64,000 nucleotides of DNA from Centroberyx gerrardi (GCF_048128805.1 NC_135997.1:3358685-3422684); one strand, 5' to 3'; counted from the stretch's first letter, positions 1-12,449 are shown. Notes: generated from the sequence alone by a model not told the origin. Numbers and translations: made by a program.

Positions 1-1015
1 CATCATGCAGCAGATCCCCATCACAATCTGTCGCTCCGGGGGCTGAGAGAGGGTGAGGAGGAGGAGGAGGAGGAGGAGGAGGAGGAGGAGGAGAGAGCAT
101 TTCAGTGGCCTGTCTGCGGGCGATCCAAATACCTGGCAAAACGGTCGTACAATAGAGGCTTTGTAGTTGGGTCACAAACCTCCCAGCAAACCTCCTAGTG
201 GAGAACTGGCTGTGCCCAAATAATAGCTAAATATATAACAACTGGGCTAGAAAAAAAAACAGAGATACCGGAAAAAGCTTGTTGTGGTGTGGCTGTAGGT
301 CGATTCACTAATGTTCTAAGTAAAAGTGAATAGTCTGATACTGTGACACAGTAAACCGTCTTGCATTTAGTAGGGATAGAACGAAATGCTTCTCACGATT
401 CAATATGCAATATGGGGTTCATAATTCAATACAACCACGATACGATTAAATACATAAAAGTTCAATGACAGCAAAGTATAACGGTGCAGAATTATGTTTA
501 TTTCTGAGCCACAAATCTTTGGTCAAAATGGTCAAGACGTCTCATTTGTGATTACTACAGTAGAATAAATGTAGCTAATATTGCAATTCATTTTTCTGAC
601 CCACAATACGTATTGTCACATTTTTGTATTCCAATATATTGAATTTCAATATATCGTCCCATCCCTACCATGCCATATTAATAAAGGCCACTGTTGCCCA
701 AGAGCTGAAGACCTCCACTATGGCCACCAGAGGGTGAAAGCCCTCTGTTGGTGACTAATCTGCAATTTGCAATGATAATAATACTTTTGACCACATCTCT
801 GCCAGCTAGTCTTGCGAACTATGATAATAATAATAATAATGAGGTTGTACGGTGCGACAGAAGTCTCCTACCGAATCTGTGTCTTCGTCGTCTTCATACA
901 GCTCCATGTCTGTCCTCATGCTGTCCTCCAGGCCTTCGCTCTCATCGTCCTCGCAGCCCACGAAGAATCTGGGAGCGCCACGCTGGCTCTCGCCCGGGCT
1001 GTTGGGCTCTGACAT
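1..1015 (-). CDS. ppip5k1: PPIP5K/VIP1 inositol-pyrophosphate kinase, first two coding exons (5' part of gene, off the left edge)
   Basis: PPIP5Ks are cytosolic bifunctional kinase/phosphatases that phosphorylate InsP6 and 5-InsP7 to 1-InsP7 and InsP8. Seen: coding exon 1 at 1015-872 (48 codons, beginning MSEPNSPGESQRGAPRFFVG and followed by an acidic stretch ending DEDTDS), donor TCG|gtagga. Coding exon 2 starts at 42 after ctctctcag and reads PPERQIVMGICCMM before the window ends. Both borders are phase 0, so they join as DTDS-PPERQIVMGICCMM, which matches the start of the ATP-grasp kinase half of vertebrate PPIP5Ks. The ATG at 1015 is chosen because the family N terminus begins there and a short uORF ends on it. 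Intron 1 is 43-871. Paralogue 1 rather than 2 is judged from the longer acidic N terminus; this is from memory of the family and less certain than the family call. Confidence 0.82.
43..92 (-). repeat. (CCT)n tract acting as polypyrimidine tract of ppip5k1 exon 2
   Basis: On the plus strand this is a GAG/GGA trinucleotide run. Read on the gene strand it is an almost pure (CCT)n run followed by caccctctctcag and the exon. The microsatellite therefore supplies the polypyrimidine tract of this acceptor. Confidence 0.75.
371..667. mobile_element. MITE family A, copy 1 (in ppip5k1 intron 1)
   Basis: The ends are imperfect inverted repeats (tagggatagaacgaaat at the left, atatcgtcccatcccta at the right). 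The interior is AT-rich and non-coding, including ttcataattcaatac and tttgtgattactacag. A related copy lies at 31942-32320 with the same termini and interior. No transposase frame is present, so this is a non-autonomous element. The superfamily cannot be told from the sequence. Confidence 0.75.
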
Positions 1016-1450
1016 CACAGTCCCCCGCGGCAGCCCTCAGCGTTCCGCCGCGCCATCGTACACCAACACACCGCCGGAGCGGGCCGCCGACGGAAGGGCG
1101 CGAGGGCCTGGGGAGCGGGACCGGTCCACTCAGCCTGGGCTGGGTAGGGCAGCCGGAGCAGCAGGGGAGTAGAAGAAGAAGGTGTGTGAGGCAGGGGAGG
1201 AGAGCGAGACTGAGGAAGAGGGGTCAAAGGGCAGAGGTAAAAGGTTACGGGAGGTCAGAGGGAAGAAGTGATGGTGCTGGTTGGGCCTCTGGGATGGCGT
1301 TGCTGCTCAAGTTTCTCATTCTTCATTCAGCAGTTTCACATCTCATATGACTGGTTTGGGTTTCTCAAGGGTCTTCAGCAACTTAGAGGCTATAGCTCCA
1401 ATTATCTGACGACAGCCCATTACTCCATTTGTGTTCAAGACTGACGGTCC
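1016..1450 (-). promoter_or_regulatory. ppip5k1: Probable 5' UTR exon of ppip5k1 with two upstream ORFs
   Basis: On the minus strand a strong acceptor (ttgcttctcttctag) precedes 1450, and no convincing donor interrupts the path to the ATG at 1015, so this looks like the 5' UTR part of the first coding exon. It contains a 25-codon uORF at 1420-1343 (MGCRQIIGAIASKL...) and a 13-codon uORF starting at 1056 (MARRNAEGCRGGL). The stop of the second overlaps the main start as TGATG (TGA 1017-1015, ATG 1015-1013). The exon border is inferred from splice consensus only. Confidence 0.5.
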
Positions 1451-2716
1451 TAGAAGAGAAGCAAAATCATTAGATATTCTGTTGGCAATTGTGTTTTATG
1501 GTATTCGCTGAATCTTGACTTTGACAAGTCAAGTTTATTTGTAACCTTTAATCACAGTCTTCACTTTATGCCACATTATGAAATAATAAATGAAAATTAC
1601 ACCCCCCAACGAGAACAAGTAAAAACTCATTAAGATAAAAAAAAATAATAACATAAGAGATCTTGGGAAATGCCTCACAGAGAGGGATCCCCCTTCCAGG
1701 ACAGTCAGGCATGCAGTGGGTGCTGAGAGTGGGCAAAGCTTTGTTTCCATTACTGTCCCATTACGCTCTAAAGCTATGTGGCTAACTTCAGTCTTAAAAC
1801 AGGACACCACGTCTGGCACCTCTGACTGTGGCCAGTACCATCTCTTTAAGCAGATATGGTGATGTGCTCGACTGATAATTACCTCCAGCACTTATCTTAC
1901 CCTAATGTTACACCCTTAGCTCTGACACTGCAAAACCCCAGGCCATCAAGTCTGATCTGTGTTCCTATCGCCAATTAACCTTAGTGAGTCGTGCAGACAG
2001 GCAGTGGCCCACATTTCACACTGCAGACTAACCGTAACTACTCATTACCCGGACATGTAAGGCATCCATTTGAACCACAAACCAGTTTGTCATTAGGCAC
2101 AGTCACTGGAGTGTCAAAACGGAACGACTGCAGGGAGTAAAACGAACAAATAACTATACAAAGCGTAGAGGACGTCAAACTGCTCTCCTGTTGGGGCCAA
2201 CGTAGGCTTCTTCAAAGAATATCAAGCTCTCAAAAAGTTGTCTGACTTGTGGGACTGGAAGACCATGCAGGGAATGCAAACTAGCGTGTACTGTAGAGTA
2301 AGCCAAATGATAATTCAACAAAACGTGTGGTGAACAGCAGCAACCGCAGAATGACAACACAAGGATCATAACAGAATTAGACATAAGTCCACTCTTCAGC
2401 ATCTAGGCCACATTTAAAGCAGGGGTTAGCTCACAGGACAAGCTCTGTGTGACTGCAACAACAGCCAAGCTTAATTGCACTCTTCCAATAACCAAATGTG
2501 CTTGGGAAAAATCATTAAAAAAAAAAAAAAAAACGGTTCTCAGCAGGTCGATTGTCTGCAGGACAACTAGCATAGAAAAGACTGCAGCTGAAAAAACATT
2601 GCAAGTGAAAGGACTGTATCCTCTAATCAGCTGGAGGGTCAGTAAGCCAAGCTTGTGCCCGCTCTTTCTAAATATGCTGTGTACATAAGTGTGTATTGCA
2701 GGCAACTGCAGCCCAT

Positions 2717-2764
<48 letters not shown>

Positions 2765-3774
2765 CTATGTAGTGATGATTCCTCCTGGCTACACACACAT
2801 TCAGACTGACAGAGACACCTACTTAAGTCGAGCATGTGTGGCTGATAAGTACCATTGCATTATAAATGTTCAACTGATGCCTGGTAAACAAGCAGGGAAA
2901 TCCCTTCTCACTCTGTATATTGGCACAGAGTTTATTTAAAGTAAACTCTTTCCATACTTAAGTGGATTACTGCTGCTTTGGAGCTGGGTTATAATCTCCC
3001 CTATTACACCTGTCCACTACCATGGAGGGCAGCATGGAGGGAGTGATAGTAGTTCGTCAGTTTGTGCATTGCATTGCATGACCTTCTGTGTAAAGCCATT
3101 ACACTGGCTACTACAAAGAGATACTGTATCTCAAACATCGGGTTACTAGATGGTCTGAAAGCAACACATTACACCAACTAAAATATCGTATATCTCACTA
3201 TAGCAAAGCAAGTATGCAAAATAGCTGCACCTGTTTTGTCTTCCAATGGGAAATGGGCCTGGTAGGTTGAGTTGCATGAATCCAAGACAGCAGCCAGGAT
3301 TTCAGATTGAAAAACGGATCAAACGGCTAGCTAAAAGATAAGGTTAACTAGCTTGCCTGCTCGCTAACTACATAACAGTTACAGTAACGTTAGTGTTCAA
3401 TCATAAAGGATGATGGCAATGGGAAGACGCTGTTATGTTCGAGTTCACAAAACAATACAACCATGCAATGACAATATTAGCAAGTGTAAAACAAAGAATT
3501 ATCATATTATCATATTTAAGGTGAACTAAGCTCATGTTAATTTTCTGAAAATTACCGTGAAAAGACATTAGCTAACGTTAGCTAGCGTTAGCATTTAGTC
3601 CAGCTGGTTCGGCTATGTAAACAAGTCTTCCAGTGCCATTTTTGTCTGCACTTGAAGCAAATACCAAGTGTCTGTGCTTCAATTCATGTTAACACGTAAA
3701 GAACGGAGGCGTATTGATTTTTATCTCCGTTAGCAGCGGGTGACATTAAATAATCAACTAAATCAGATACTTAC
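1451..3774 (-). other. Putative 5' UTR intron of ppip5k1; no gene seen inside
   Basis: This lies between the acceptor at 1450 and a donor-like site at 3774-3773 (minus strand ctacact|gtaagtatc). It holds a poly(A) run near 2518-2533 and a pure (AC)n microsatellite at about 2717-2762. The remainder is AT-rich with only short uninformative frames. Its role as an intron is inferred from the flanking splice-like sites. Confidence 0.4.
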
Positions 3775-4010
3775 AGTGTAGCTGGAAGATCTGTAATGTT
3801 CCCATCAGTTCGTTTCCTTTCCTCTTGACAGCTTGCCAGTGAAACCAATCTTATTTTTCTCTGTTCGAAGCAAAAGAGCAACGTGAGAGGCAGCCAATGG
3901 GAAAGCACGATTTGTTAAAAAAGGCGTGACCCTAAAGCCATTTAAGCCAATAAGTAACGATCGAAGTCCAACTGGCGCTTAACACTATCCCAAGACAGAG
4001 AAGAGCGTTA
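3775..4010 (-). promoter_or_regulatory. Putative ppip5k1 non-coding exon 1 and CCAAT-containing promoter, possibly bidirectional
   Basis: A consensus donor on the minus strand ends a possible first exon at 3775. Within about 150 bp upstream lie three CCAAT-type boxes (accaatc near 3844, gccaatgg near 3892, gccaata near 3948) and no TATA box. On the plus strand a possible exon near 4010-4103 ends in cttcgtg|gtaaaag, so a divergent transcript is possible. There is no coding evidence for it. Confidence 0.35.
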
Positions 4011-4265
4011 GCGTCCTCTAGCGTTGAGAATCAGAGCTGCGAGCACAGGACCTTGAACACAACACTGAAGGTTCAGGAGCAAATCGGAGGAATCAGCTTC
4101 GTGGTAAAAGTGCATCTTTAGTCTGCTGATCATCGTGATATTATTACATATCTATCTTTATACACTATTATACACTCTGTTATATTATACACATTATATT
4201 ATTATTATATTAGGCTATGTGTATGTGATATTATTTGTAGTCTTACAACCCATCTCTACTACATT

Positions 4266-4556
4266 ACTACAAGGCTGCTACTACTACTACTGCTACTACT
4301 ATTAATACTAATACTAATACTAACAGTACTATTGCTGCTGCTGCTGCTGCTACCACTACTGCTGCTGCTGCTACTAGGCTACTACTAATAATAATACTAA
4401 ATACTACTACTAAACCTAATAATACTAATACTAATACTAACAGTATCATTGCTGCTGCTGCTGCTGCTTCTGCCACTACTACTACTTGTAGTAATAGTAG
4501 TATAGTAGTTCTACTGCTGCTACTACATTACTACTATTGCTGCTGCTGCTGCTGGT
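4266..4556. repeat. Imperfect (CTA/CTG)n trinucleotide array
   Basis: About 290 bp of tandem CTA, CTG and AAT-type triplets, containing two similar blocks (each attaatact/ctgctgctgctg). The long frames across it are repeat artefacts. Confidence 0.9.
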
Positions 4557-4624
4557 GCATTTTGATGATGGTATTGTATCATATAAATCCTGTACAACAG
4601 GAAGTTTTGTGACTGGTTCTTCCA

Positions 4625-4800
4625 CTCAAGGTCAGCATTTTTTAAACGTGACCCCGCCTCTTCCAGCAGAGAGTCATGTGACTGCGCCAGCCGCCTGCTC
4701 TGCTGCTGATGTCAGGGCCGAGGCTGACGTCACGCCGGTCTGCTGCTTACATGCCTGTCCACCGGCCAGGTGGAGCGTTGCTGCTGGGAACTGCGAGGCG
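4625..4800. promoter_or_regulatory. Cluster of bZIP/bHLH-type motifs
   Basis: A locally GC-richer segment contains a palindromic CRE (TGACGTCA near 4725) and the symmetric E-box-like gtcatgtgac (near 4673), as in CREB/ATF and USF/MiT targets. No transcript can be assigned to it, so it could be a distal element of ppip5k1 or fortuitous. Confidence 0.3.
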
Positions 4801-4810
4801 TCATAGTGGG

Positions 4811-7800
4811 CCTCTATACTGCTCATGAAAAGAGCATTTTATAAACAGCAGGGTCGACAACGAGCAAACAAGGCTCTTCTATAATCAAACTGAACACGGA
4901 GAGAGAGAGAGGGCACACCCTCTTGCTCAAATATAGGTGGGACAAAATAAAAATACCTATACCCTCTCTGAATATACCCCTCATGGGTTTCTTTTAATCA
5001 TAATAAGCTACGATTTACACCTTAACTCAATTATATAACATAATCTAGTGTTTGCATTGGCTCATATGCACTTGGAGCAGAGTGGTATTGGATAGTTTTC
5101 TCCTTGTGTGGAGAGAAGAGGTAGCCATTTTCAGTTTTTCAGTCGGTGATCCTTATCTTCTCCCTCTCTCTACCTGCAGCTCCTGTCACAAAGCCTCTCT
5201 GTCAGCGGCCCCTCTGCTGCCCACTGCTCTCATATGGCTTCCATTTGCCAAAACCAGGGGTGTTACACTCCTGGTGACATGCAGCCGCGGGTCAGGCCAG
5301 GACAAGGCGCCTCATTATGAATGCAGGTCCAGTCTCTGTACCTCTGCTGCTGGCACTTCAGTCTCTAGCTCCCTACAGGCACTGCTGGGTTTTCCACTGT
5401 TTCCTGTAAAGTGCAATCAGCAGTGTTATCCCACGTTTGGCTTTCTAAGAAGGTCATTCCCTGCTGCTCATGCCACACAGTGAGGGGCTGCATGGTGAAA
5501 TTTTCTCAGAGAAAGAGAGTTTGTTCCCACCAGATGCTAAACTGCCCAGCTGATGAATGCGGACAGCAGCCATGTGAGTGAGACAACCCGACTCCTTAAG
5601 GTGCGGTGCATGGAAATTTCCACACAATCCATAGGAAAAGAGCGTTACTATAAATACTGTAAGTGTTTCAGGTCTCTGTAGTGTCAGAATGACACATACA
5701 ACATGTACAGGCGTGTACATGCAGGGCGGTTTCATCATTAGGAGAAGGGAGGCGACTGCCGGAGGGAACAGAAGACAAGACTGTTAGGTGTTTGGGAGGA
5801 GCTTCTCTAGAAGAGCCGGACTCTGTGTGTGCGTTTGTTTGTGTGTAACGCATTTTGCCATGCGCATTGCTTAGGTGAATTACGGTCTGCACTGTTCAGG
5901 CTGCAGAGCCCCAGAGCCATGTATAAGGGATATACTGTGCGCTCGTACACCAGGCAGTACGGTAGAAGTCAAACAAGCATCAACCAGCTGGAGGCTGCTG
6001 GCTGAACATCCACACACCAGGAAGCAGCTGCTGATGCTCTAGCATGATATTGCCACTTGACTTTAACCTTATTTTCTTGCCACTGCACCAGTTGCTACAG
6101 GATAAGTACAAAATAAATAAAGCAAAAGCTCCCCAAGTGGGGCAAACAAACAAAAAAAGAGAGAGGAAAATAAAAGTTTTGTTGACTACTTGTTTCATAA
6201 AAGAATCAACTGCTGCTAGTGTTAGCAGTTTTACCGCTGCTTCCAAACTCTAGTGAAGCTAACGTTCGCTCCACTGCCGGAACCAACAGCAACAATGATG
6301 CTGAGTGAGCTGCTGAGCCAACTGATGCTCAGAGCCAAGAGCAAGTATATTAGAAATAGTGATAATAATGATGAAGATGAGGAGGATGATGACCAGCATC
6401 AAGTCATGTCATCGAGATCACTGCACTTCCTGTCCAAGGAATGACTGTGTTTCTCACAGTAATTCTCTGCCAAGCTTTCTGCACAGCGCTGATGGAAAAA
6501 TTAGACGATTCTATCCATCAATCAATCACATTGAGCCACAGACAGCAGGGAATGAGAAATGTCTTCTAAAAGTTATAATCATGAAAAATTTGTAGGTCGA
6601 ACAGTTAGTAATGGACAAACTTATTCTAATAGATTCTGCAGTTTCTTTTAAATTGAAATGACATTAGCTAAGGTATCTTGATCGATCTATGATCTCAATG
6701 ATACTGCATGTAACTCACAACACTGGAATAGATTTATTCAACAATACAGGGCGGCATAATAATACATCTACAAAGTCTCTCCTGATACTGAATCATTCTA
6801 TTTAATCCTTGCTTCTGGAAACAAACTGTTTAGAGAAGTTGCAAATAACAGTGACTCAATATACTCAATTTATCATGGAGCTACAATGGCTTTAAGTTTT
6901 TTTTAACACTACAAGAGAGCGTGTAATATCTGACCCAGCTTAGTGCGTATGGTGTTGGGCAGCCATGTTAAACATGCTTACAAGACCTCTTTGAGAGGAT
7001 GAATGCACGTGTGCCATGCCACACCACCCATGCAGCTATGCGAGTAATGCAGCAGTTAATGACCGGGTCTGGCTGGGTCGGACATGGCTCTTTATCAGCT
7101 GTTTTCCAGCTCCGCTCAGAGAGAAGAGAGTCTGTTCTGTGCTCCATAAGGAAACAGTGTTCTGTCAGCAACACCCTGAACTTCATTCAGTTCATTTCCA
7201 CGTACAAAAGTAAACATGCACAGACACACAGACATGCATTCAAGCATATCATTGTCAAGTGATTTTCATGTTTTAACTTAAATTGCATACATGCTTCTCT
7301 ATGGGTTGAGACAATTCTATGACCGTTGGCTTATAGGAAACCTTTCAAAACTCACTGGATAAGCTGAAAACTGCATGGTGGTCAAGATAAAAACAAGGCC
7401 CCTAGTTCCTGAAAAGTTCACATTTTGGAGATACAAGATTTTCACCCAACAACAGTATGCATGTTGTTGTGGTAGTGCTACTTAACTGCATACATTGCCC
7501 ATACATAGATCACATACTTTCCTGTTATAACACCTATGTTACCTTGCCTCTTACAGTTTTCCCTAAACTGATTTGCAACTTGTGGTTGCCTATTCTAAAT
7601 GAGAAATTCTGTAGCTTGATTATTGCATAAAGTGTGCTTCATGTTCCTGTAAAACATGCCTTTCCACTTTCCAGCATGTTCCTATAAATACAGGTGAGAC
7701 AAGACCAACTCTATGCAACTATTTATTTTTCCTCTTAACCCTTATCCTGTTAAATCCAAGACTCCTCCATGCTAACAACACTCTCCTCTCCAAAATAAAC

Positions 7801-8310
7801 ACCATGCAGTAAGTTAACAGCCATTTCGACCCGTTTTATTTTTAGACTCGACATGTTGCAGACAGGTCTAAAGACTTGGTGCACAACAGGAATCAGGAGC
7901 TCATTCTTGATCTCCAGTACAAGTTGAAGCAGCAGAGTGCAGTCTGCTGGCTCTGCAGGTACAGAGAGCTGCACACACAGCCGCCATTCATCTGCACCAG
8001 GCAAGAAAAAATAAATAGTCTCTGCTCTACACAAAAGTTCTCCTGAATGCTTTCTGACAAAATGCTTTCAGCGCTGGAGAGCCGGCTTCCTGACTTCAGG
8101 GCCGATCACAGTTCTCAGAGCTAGAAGGCCGTCAACCTGCAGAGCGGAAACCCTGCAGAGCAGAATGAACACTGACAACACTTTCTGTGTCCAGTAAAAG
8201 GGAGATTTCTTTTGAGTTTTGTCATTGAATGAGTGCATGAGTATGAGAGTGTCTCTGACTCTTACTCCCTTAATCTCATTATTAAGTTAAGTTAATACAG
8301 ATAAAACACA
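4811..8310. other. Intergenic stretch without a supported gene
   Basis: Only short frames lacking recognisable domains or consistent splice partners are present. An acceptor-like site and an open minus-strand frame at 7750-8003 were considered but could not be linked to any gene. No clear mobile element ends were seen. Confidence 0.5.
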
Positions 8311-8317
8311 GATAAAG

Positions 8318-8650
8318 AAAGAAGAGAGAGAGAGAGAGAGAGAGAGACTGAGAAGTTGCATACACATAGTCTAATGGAGCTGAATACGCAGCAACCCTGC
8401 TCCACTGAAGGATACTGATACACGCACGCACGCACGCACACATGCACGCACGCACACACACACACACACACACACACATCTCTCATATCTCACAATCTAT
8501 TTTTACTTAAATTCCATCATATTCAACATGGTAATGGCAATACTGTTTGTGTAACATTCATGCCAGTAAAGCACAATGAATTGAATTGAATTGAATTGAA
8601 TTGAATTGAATTGAATTGAATTGAACTGAATTGGATTGGATTGGATTGGA
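8318..8650. repeat. Microsatellite cluster: (GA)n, (CACG)n/(CA)n and (ATTGA)n
   Basis: (GA)n at about 8322-8347, (CACG)n then (CA)n at 8421-8479, and pentanucleotide ATTGA units drifting to ATTGG at about 8577-8650. The pentanucleotide run follows gccagtaaagcacaatgaa, which resembles the 3' tail of a fish LINE and suggests a retroposed tail. Confidence 0.85.
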
Positions 8651-8931
8651 TAGAGACAAACAACCATGACAAACATGTTTACCACAAGGTTACCATGTTT
8701 ATATTAGCTTTACATCATTCAAGACTGACTGGTAATATACAACACTGTAAATGACATATGATATATTTTATTGTTTTGTTGTTAATCTTTTTGCATTTTA
8801 ATCATATATCATATGTAGGCCTACATACTGGTACAATGTATGAAATGACATATTATATGATTAATCCATACTGCTTTGGCAACATTGCATCCTAACAGTC
8901 ATACCAATAAAGCAGATTCGAATTTGAATTT

Positions 8932-9095
8932 TGAGAGAGAAAGAAAAAAAAAAGACAGAGTGAAGGAGAGAGAGAGAGGGAGAGAAAGGGAGAGAGTTAG
9001 ATAAAGAGAGAGAGAGGGAGAGTGTGTGTGTGTTTGAGAGAGAGAGAGAGAGAAAGAGAGAAAGAAAAAGAGAGAAAAAGAGAAAGAGAGACCAG
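8932..9095. repeat. Purine (GA)-rich tract
   Basis: About 160 bp nearly purine-only, interrupted by one (GT)n run at 9021-9033. The low-complexity frames across it are artefacts. Confidence 0.85.
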
Positions 9096-9292
9096 TCTTC
9101 GCTCCTGCTCTCCATGTCTTGCAGCTCTCAGACAGCAGCCTGTTCAGAAAGTGGCCTTTGTTGTGAAAGGAGCTTATGAATAAAGTTAAATGTCTGCTGA
9201 TCCCCGGAGGATTCATCTGAAACTGTGTCATCTACACCAGCATGTCAATCACTCCGCTCCACCCTGCTGCACCACCCAGGCCCACTGTGAGC

Positions 9293-9662
9293 AGAGCCGG
9301 ACAGCAACTAACTTGAGTAACTACACTTACTCAAGCACTGTACTTAAGTACAGTTTTGAAGTACTGGCACTTTACTTGAATATTTCCATTTTGTGAGACT
9401 TTCTACTTTTTATTTCAATGGGAAATATTGTACATTTTCCTCCACTACATTTACCGGAATAAGGTTTTACATGCAAAACATACTATAAGCTCATAAAATA
9501 TGTTGAATTGTTAGAGTTTTTGATCCTTAAGTACATTTTACTGCTAATACTTCTACATCTTTACTTAAGTAAACTTTTGAATGTGAGTATTTTTCCATTT
9601 TCCATCATGGTATTGCTATTTTTTACTTAAGTAAAGGATTTGAATGCTTTTTCCACCACTGC
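9293..9662. mobile_element. hAT-like non-autonomous element
   Basis: Repeated ttaagtaa/actttac motifs run throughout, and the right end is the characteristic gctttttccaccactg, which together resemble an abundant fish MITE of hAT type. The left end is degraded. No transposase is present. Confidence 0.6.
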
Positions 9663-11580
9663 CTGTGTGGATCAACACTGTCACACCTTCAGATAGCAAG
9701 CTGGCTGTTTTGACTGTCAGTATAATCTGCCTCTAACAGTCAGAGGCATGAATTATATAGTTTAACATTATGCTCCATACTTACATTATGTCATACATTG
9801 CAGTGCAAAACAGTTTGTTTTGTTGACAGGTTATAAATACAGTCCTGAGGAGAGAATTTGCTTCCCTCAGTTCAGTTAGTCTAACAATCTTGTCACTTTG
9901 TCCCACCCTGCACCCAGTATAAATAGTCTCTGTACACCCTGTCCCAAATATTCTAAAAGTGGAATAAAATAAACAGCCTGCAGGAAATATGGGACAATTG
10001 GTGACACGATTTTTGCCATACAGGAATACTGTGCACAGCCAGTGTTCCCTTTGTAGTTTGGTCCAGGTAGTTGAGTTACACTATTCAGATTTAAATTCAA
10101 TGAGGCCGACTGAGCGAAACAGTCCAACCCCAAACCTCTCAAATTTATCATTCTCCCCATTCCTGAATCCCTTCCCCCCTCATTAGAGCGGATCATATGG
10201 AGATGGAGAGGAGAACAGGAGCGCAGCATTCACACACAAGTCATGAACATAATAATAGAATAAATAAATACTTTTATATCATGTTTTAGACATGGCATGC
10301 AGCTCAAAGTGCTGTACAAAACATAAAATAGGCATTAAAAGGATATCAAAATGCAAGATATTTAAAAAAATGTTACATAAACTGAAAAATAATAAAAACA
10401 AAAACAACTTAAAAACAAGGAAATAAAACAGCAAAAATAAACTGCAATGAACGATGAAGATAAACATAATAAAAATAATTTTAAAAAAATAGAGAAGTAA
10501 AGCCTTCACTCTGTGGACCATTAGAGTCAGTTAAAATATGAAAAATCATATGAAAGCTCTCTGAATGGTTATTCATATTTCGCCAAAAAGGTATGAACAA
10601 AGAAACAGAAAGTGACTGAATTTTGTAACATCATACTACAAATACCTGCAATATCTACTGCTTTTGGAAATGGGGTCTACTGAGTGTTATGAATCTATTA
10701 TGCATCTATTGTGTCCCACTTAAACTCAATCTAGACATCCATTATCAGTGAAGTGGGGCTCTTTTCACCTACAACTTTTTTATGTGTGTAAATTTAGTGT
10801 AATTGCTCATGTTGCTGTTTCCTGCTTGGTGGCTCCTGGCTGAAAGAGCAGCTTTGTCTCTGCTCCCTCCTGTTTGGGGTTTTCTTCTCCTCTTTAATCA
10901 CTGGAGGGCAAGCTGCCGGGGGGGGGGGGGGGGGGTTAAAGGGGCGAGGCATGATACTCTCACATGGTTTTATCATCATGGAGCCCAAAAGTGACAGCAG
11001 GACAGGAGTGCAGAGAATCACATGTTGATTGAAATCAATTGATTGATTACTTCATGGAAACAAATCATTTATTCAACGTAAATCTTGTCAAGTGAAAGAC
11101 TCAGTTACGTCCTTGTAGAAAAAGGCACAGGTGACAGGTGATAAAGGATAATAAAACTCATAAAAACAATAAGGTCTTTATATAGGAATACTTTTTGAAA
11201 ATACAGCATGTTTTATTTATACTACAAAACACGATATGAGACCAAAAAAAAATCACAAAAACAACACAAAACCGTACCATATAGCAACAGTAAAATAAGG
11301 TTGTTATAAGATCACTACTGAGTGCCACACACACTTACAGGAATACTGTAGTCATTTTTTGTCAGGGAACCTGGAAGCTGGAATTGACCAGCCTGACTTA
11401 CTGTATTACAAATACTGTGTTGATGGAGTCCCCCGCCTCTTAGGGGCATTACCTCATTATTGGCATATTCCAGAGGGTGGGATGAACAACACCCCCTCCT
11501 CCCCTCTCTCTCCCCAAACATACCCAGTCCCTCCCTCCTTTATTTCCCTAAGGTGAGTCAAGCCTGCCAGGTACAGCCAG
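9663..11580. other. Intergenic stretch without a supported gene
   Basis: AT-rich sequence. It contains a possible L2-type LINE fragment near 10265-10345 (cagctcaaagtgctgtacaa), A-rich sequence at 10370-10500 and a 17-base poly(G) run at about 10918-10934. No credible coding exon was seen. Confidence 0.5.
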
Positions 11581-11885
11581 AATAATACTGGAAGGGCACT
11601 CGGAGAGCGCAGACCTCCGCCAAGGTTCGTGCTATTATTGCTTGTTCGTGAGTCGGATCCGCTCCAAAATTTAATGGGTTCTTCCTTGGCCCATGCTACA
11701 CCTTTCCACGAAGTTTCATGAAAATCGGGCCAGTAGTTTTTCCGTAATCCTGCTAACAGACAAACAGACAAACAAACAAACACACAAATGTAACGGGTTG
11801 TGTCTTTCTGTGGACTTATGGTGGATGTGTCCCCTTATGTTTATGGTGCAGGAAGGACGGCTCTCACTCTGGTTCTCTCTTTATT

Positions 11886-11982
11886 CTGGTACAAAAATCA
11901 GCAACACACACAATCGTCATCAACAGTGTGTTATGCAACTGCAAGCATTCAGATCTCCAGCTTGGAAGTATTTTTCTTTGCT
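11886..11982 (-). pseudogene. Intron-less copy of a short two-exon transcript segment
   Basis: 97 bp nearly identical to exon-like blocks 12450-12516 and 12801-12828, but with the 284-bp intervening sequence absent; the junction is at 11954/11955. To its left on the plus strand (3' in transcript sense) the sequence continues into aataaagagagaacc instead of the donor gtaggc found in the other copy. This is what a spliced, reverse-transcribed copy would look like. It is non-coding, and the parent gene is not identified. Confidence 0.5.
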
Positions 11983-12449
11983 ACAAAAGACTAATATAAA
12001 ATAAATTTTTCTATACATTCTAGTATAAAACAAACATGTGATCGTATAGTGGTAATATTATGTATGATTTTCTATAGAGCACCTAAACAATAAGAGCTAT
12101 TTTCTTTTACATTCACAATAAAAATCCTAAAACATTCTAAATAAACATTTTGTCCATAGACAATAAATGGAACACCATTTTGAGTCCTATATAGTGCAAC
12201 ATGTTATTGCTGTTGTACAAAAACCTCGTATCAACATTTTAGGAATCAAGAAAAATAAGTTTACTTTTATACTGTTGACCATATACTTCTAAAATTCTAC
12301 AATGGGCTATAAATGGGATATGAAACACTATTAGCCCATGAAAGACAACAAAAGCCTTCATTTCACACAAAACACGGTAAATCACAAAGCTGGAATTAGA
12401 GGTTTTCATGCAAGGACAACATGTGAAACCCACATTTAACAAAGCCTAC

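Noticed and set aside
748..1350. 200-codon plus-strand frame across the ppip5k1 leader
   Set aside because: It is antisense to the convincing minus-strand exon and has GC-rich filler composition.
5052..5483. 143-codon plus-strand frame
   Set aside because: No domain, no splice partners, composition of random sequence; left unannotated.
7750..8003. Minus-strand open frame after a good acceptor (tttttcttgcctggtgcag) reading DEWRLCVQLSVPAEPADC...
   Set aside because: No recognisable family, no partner exon with matching phase found on either side, and an AATAAA lies inside it. Kept as unsupported.
8861..9231. Serine/leucine-rich minus-strand frames
   Set aside because: Translations of the GA-rich tract.
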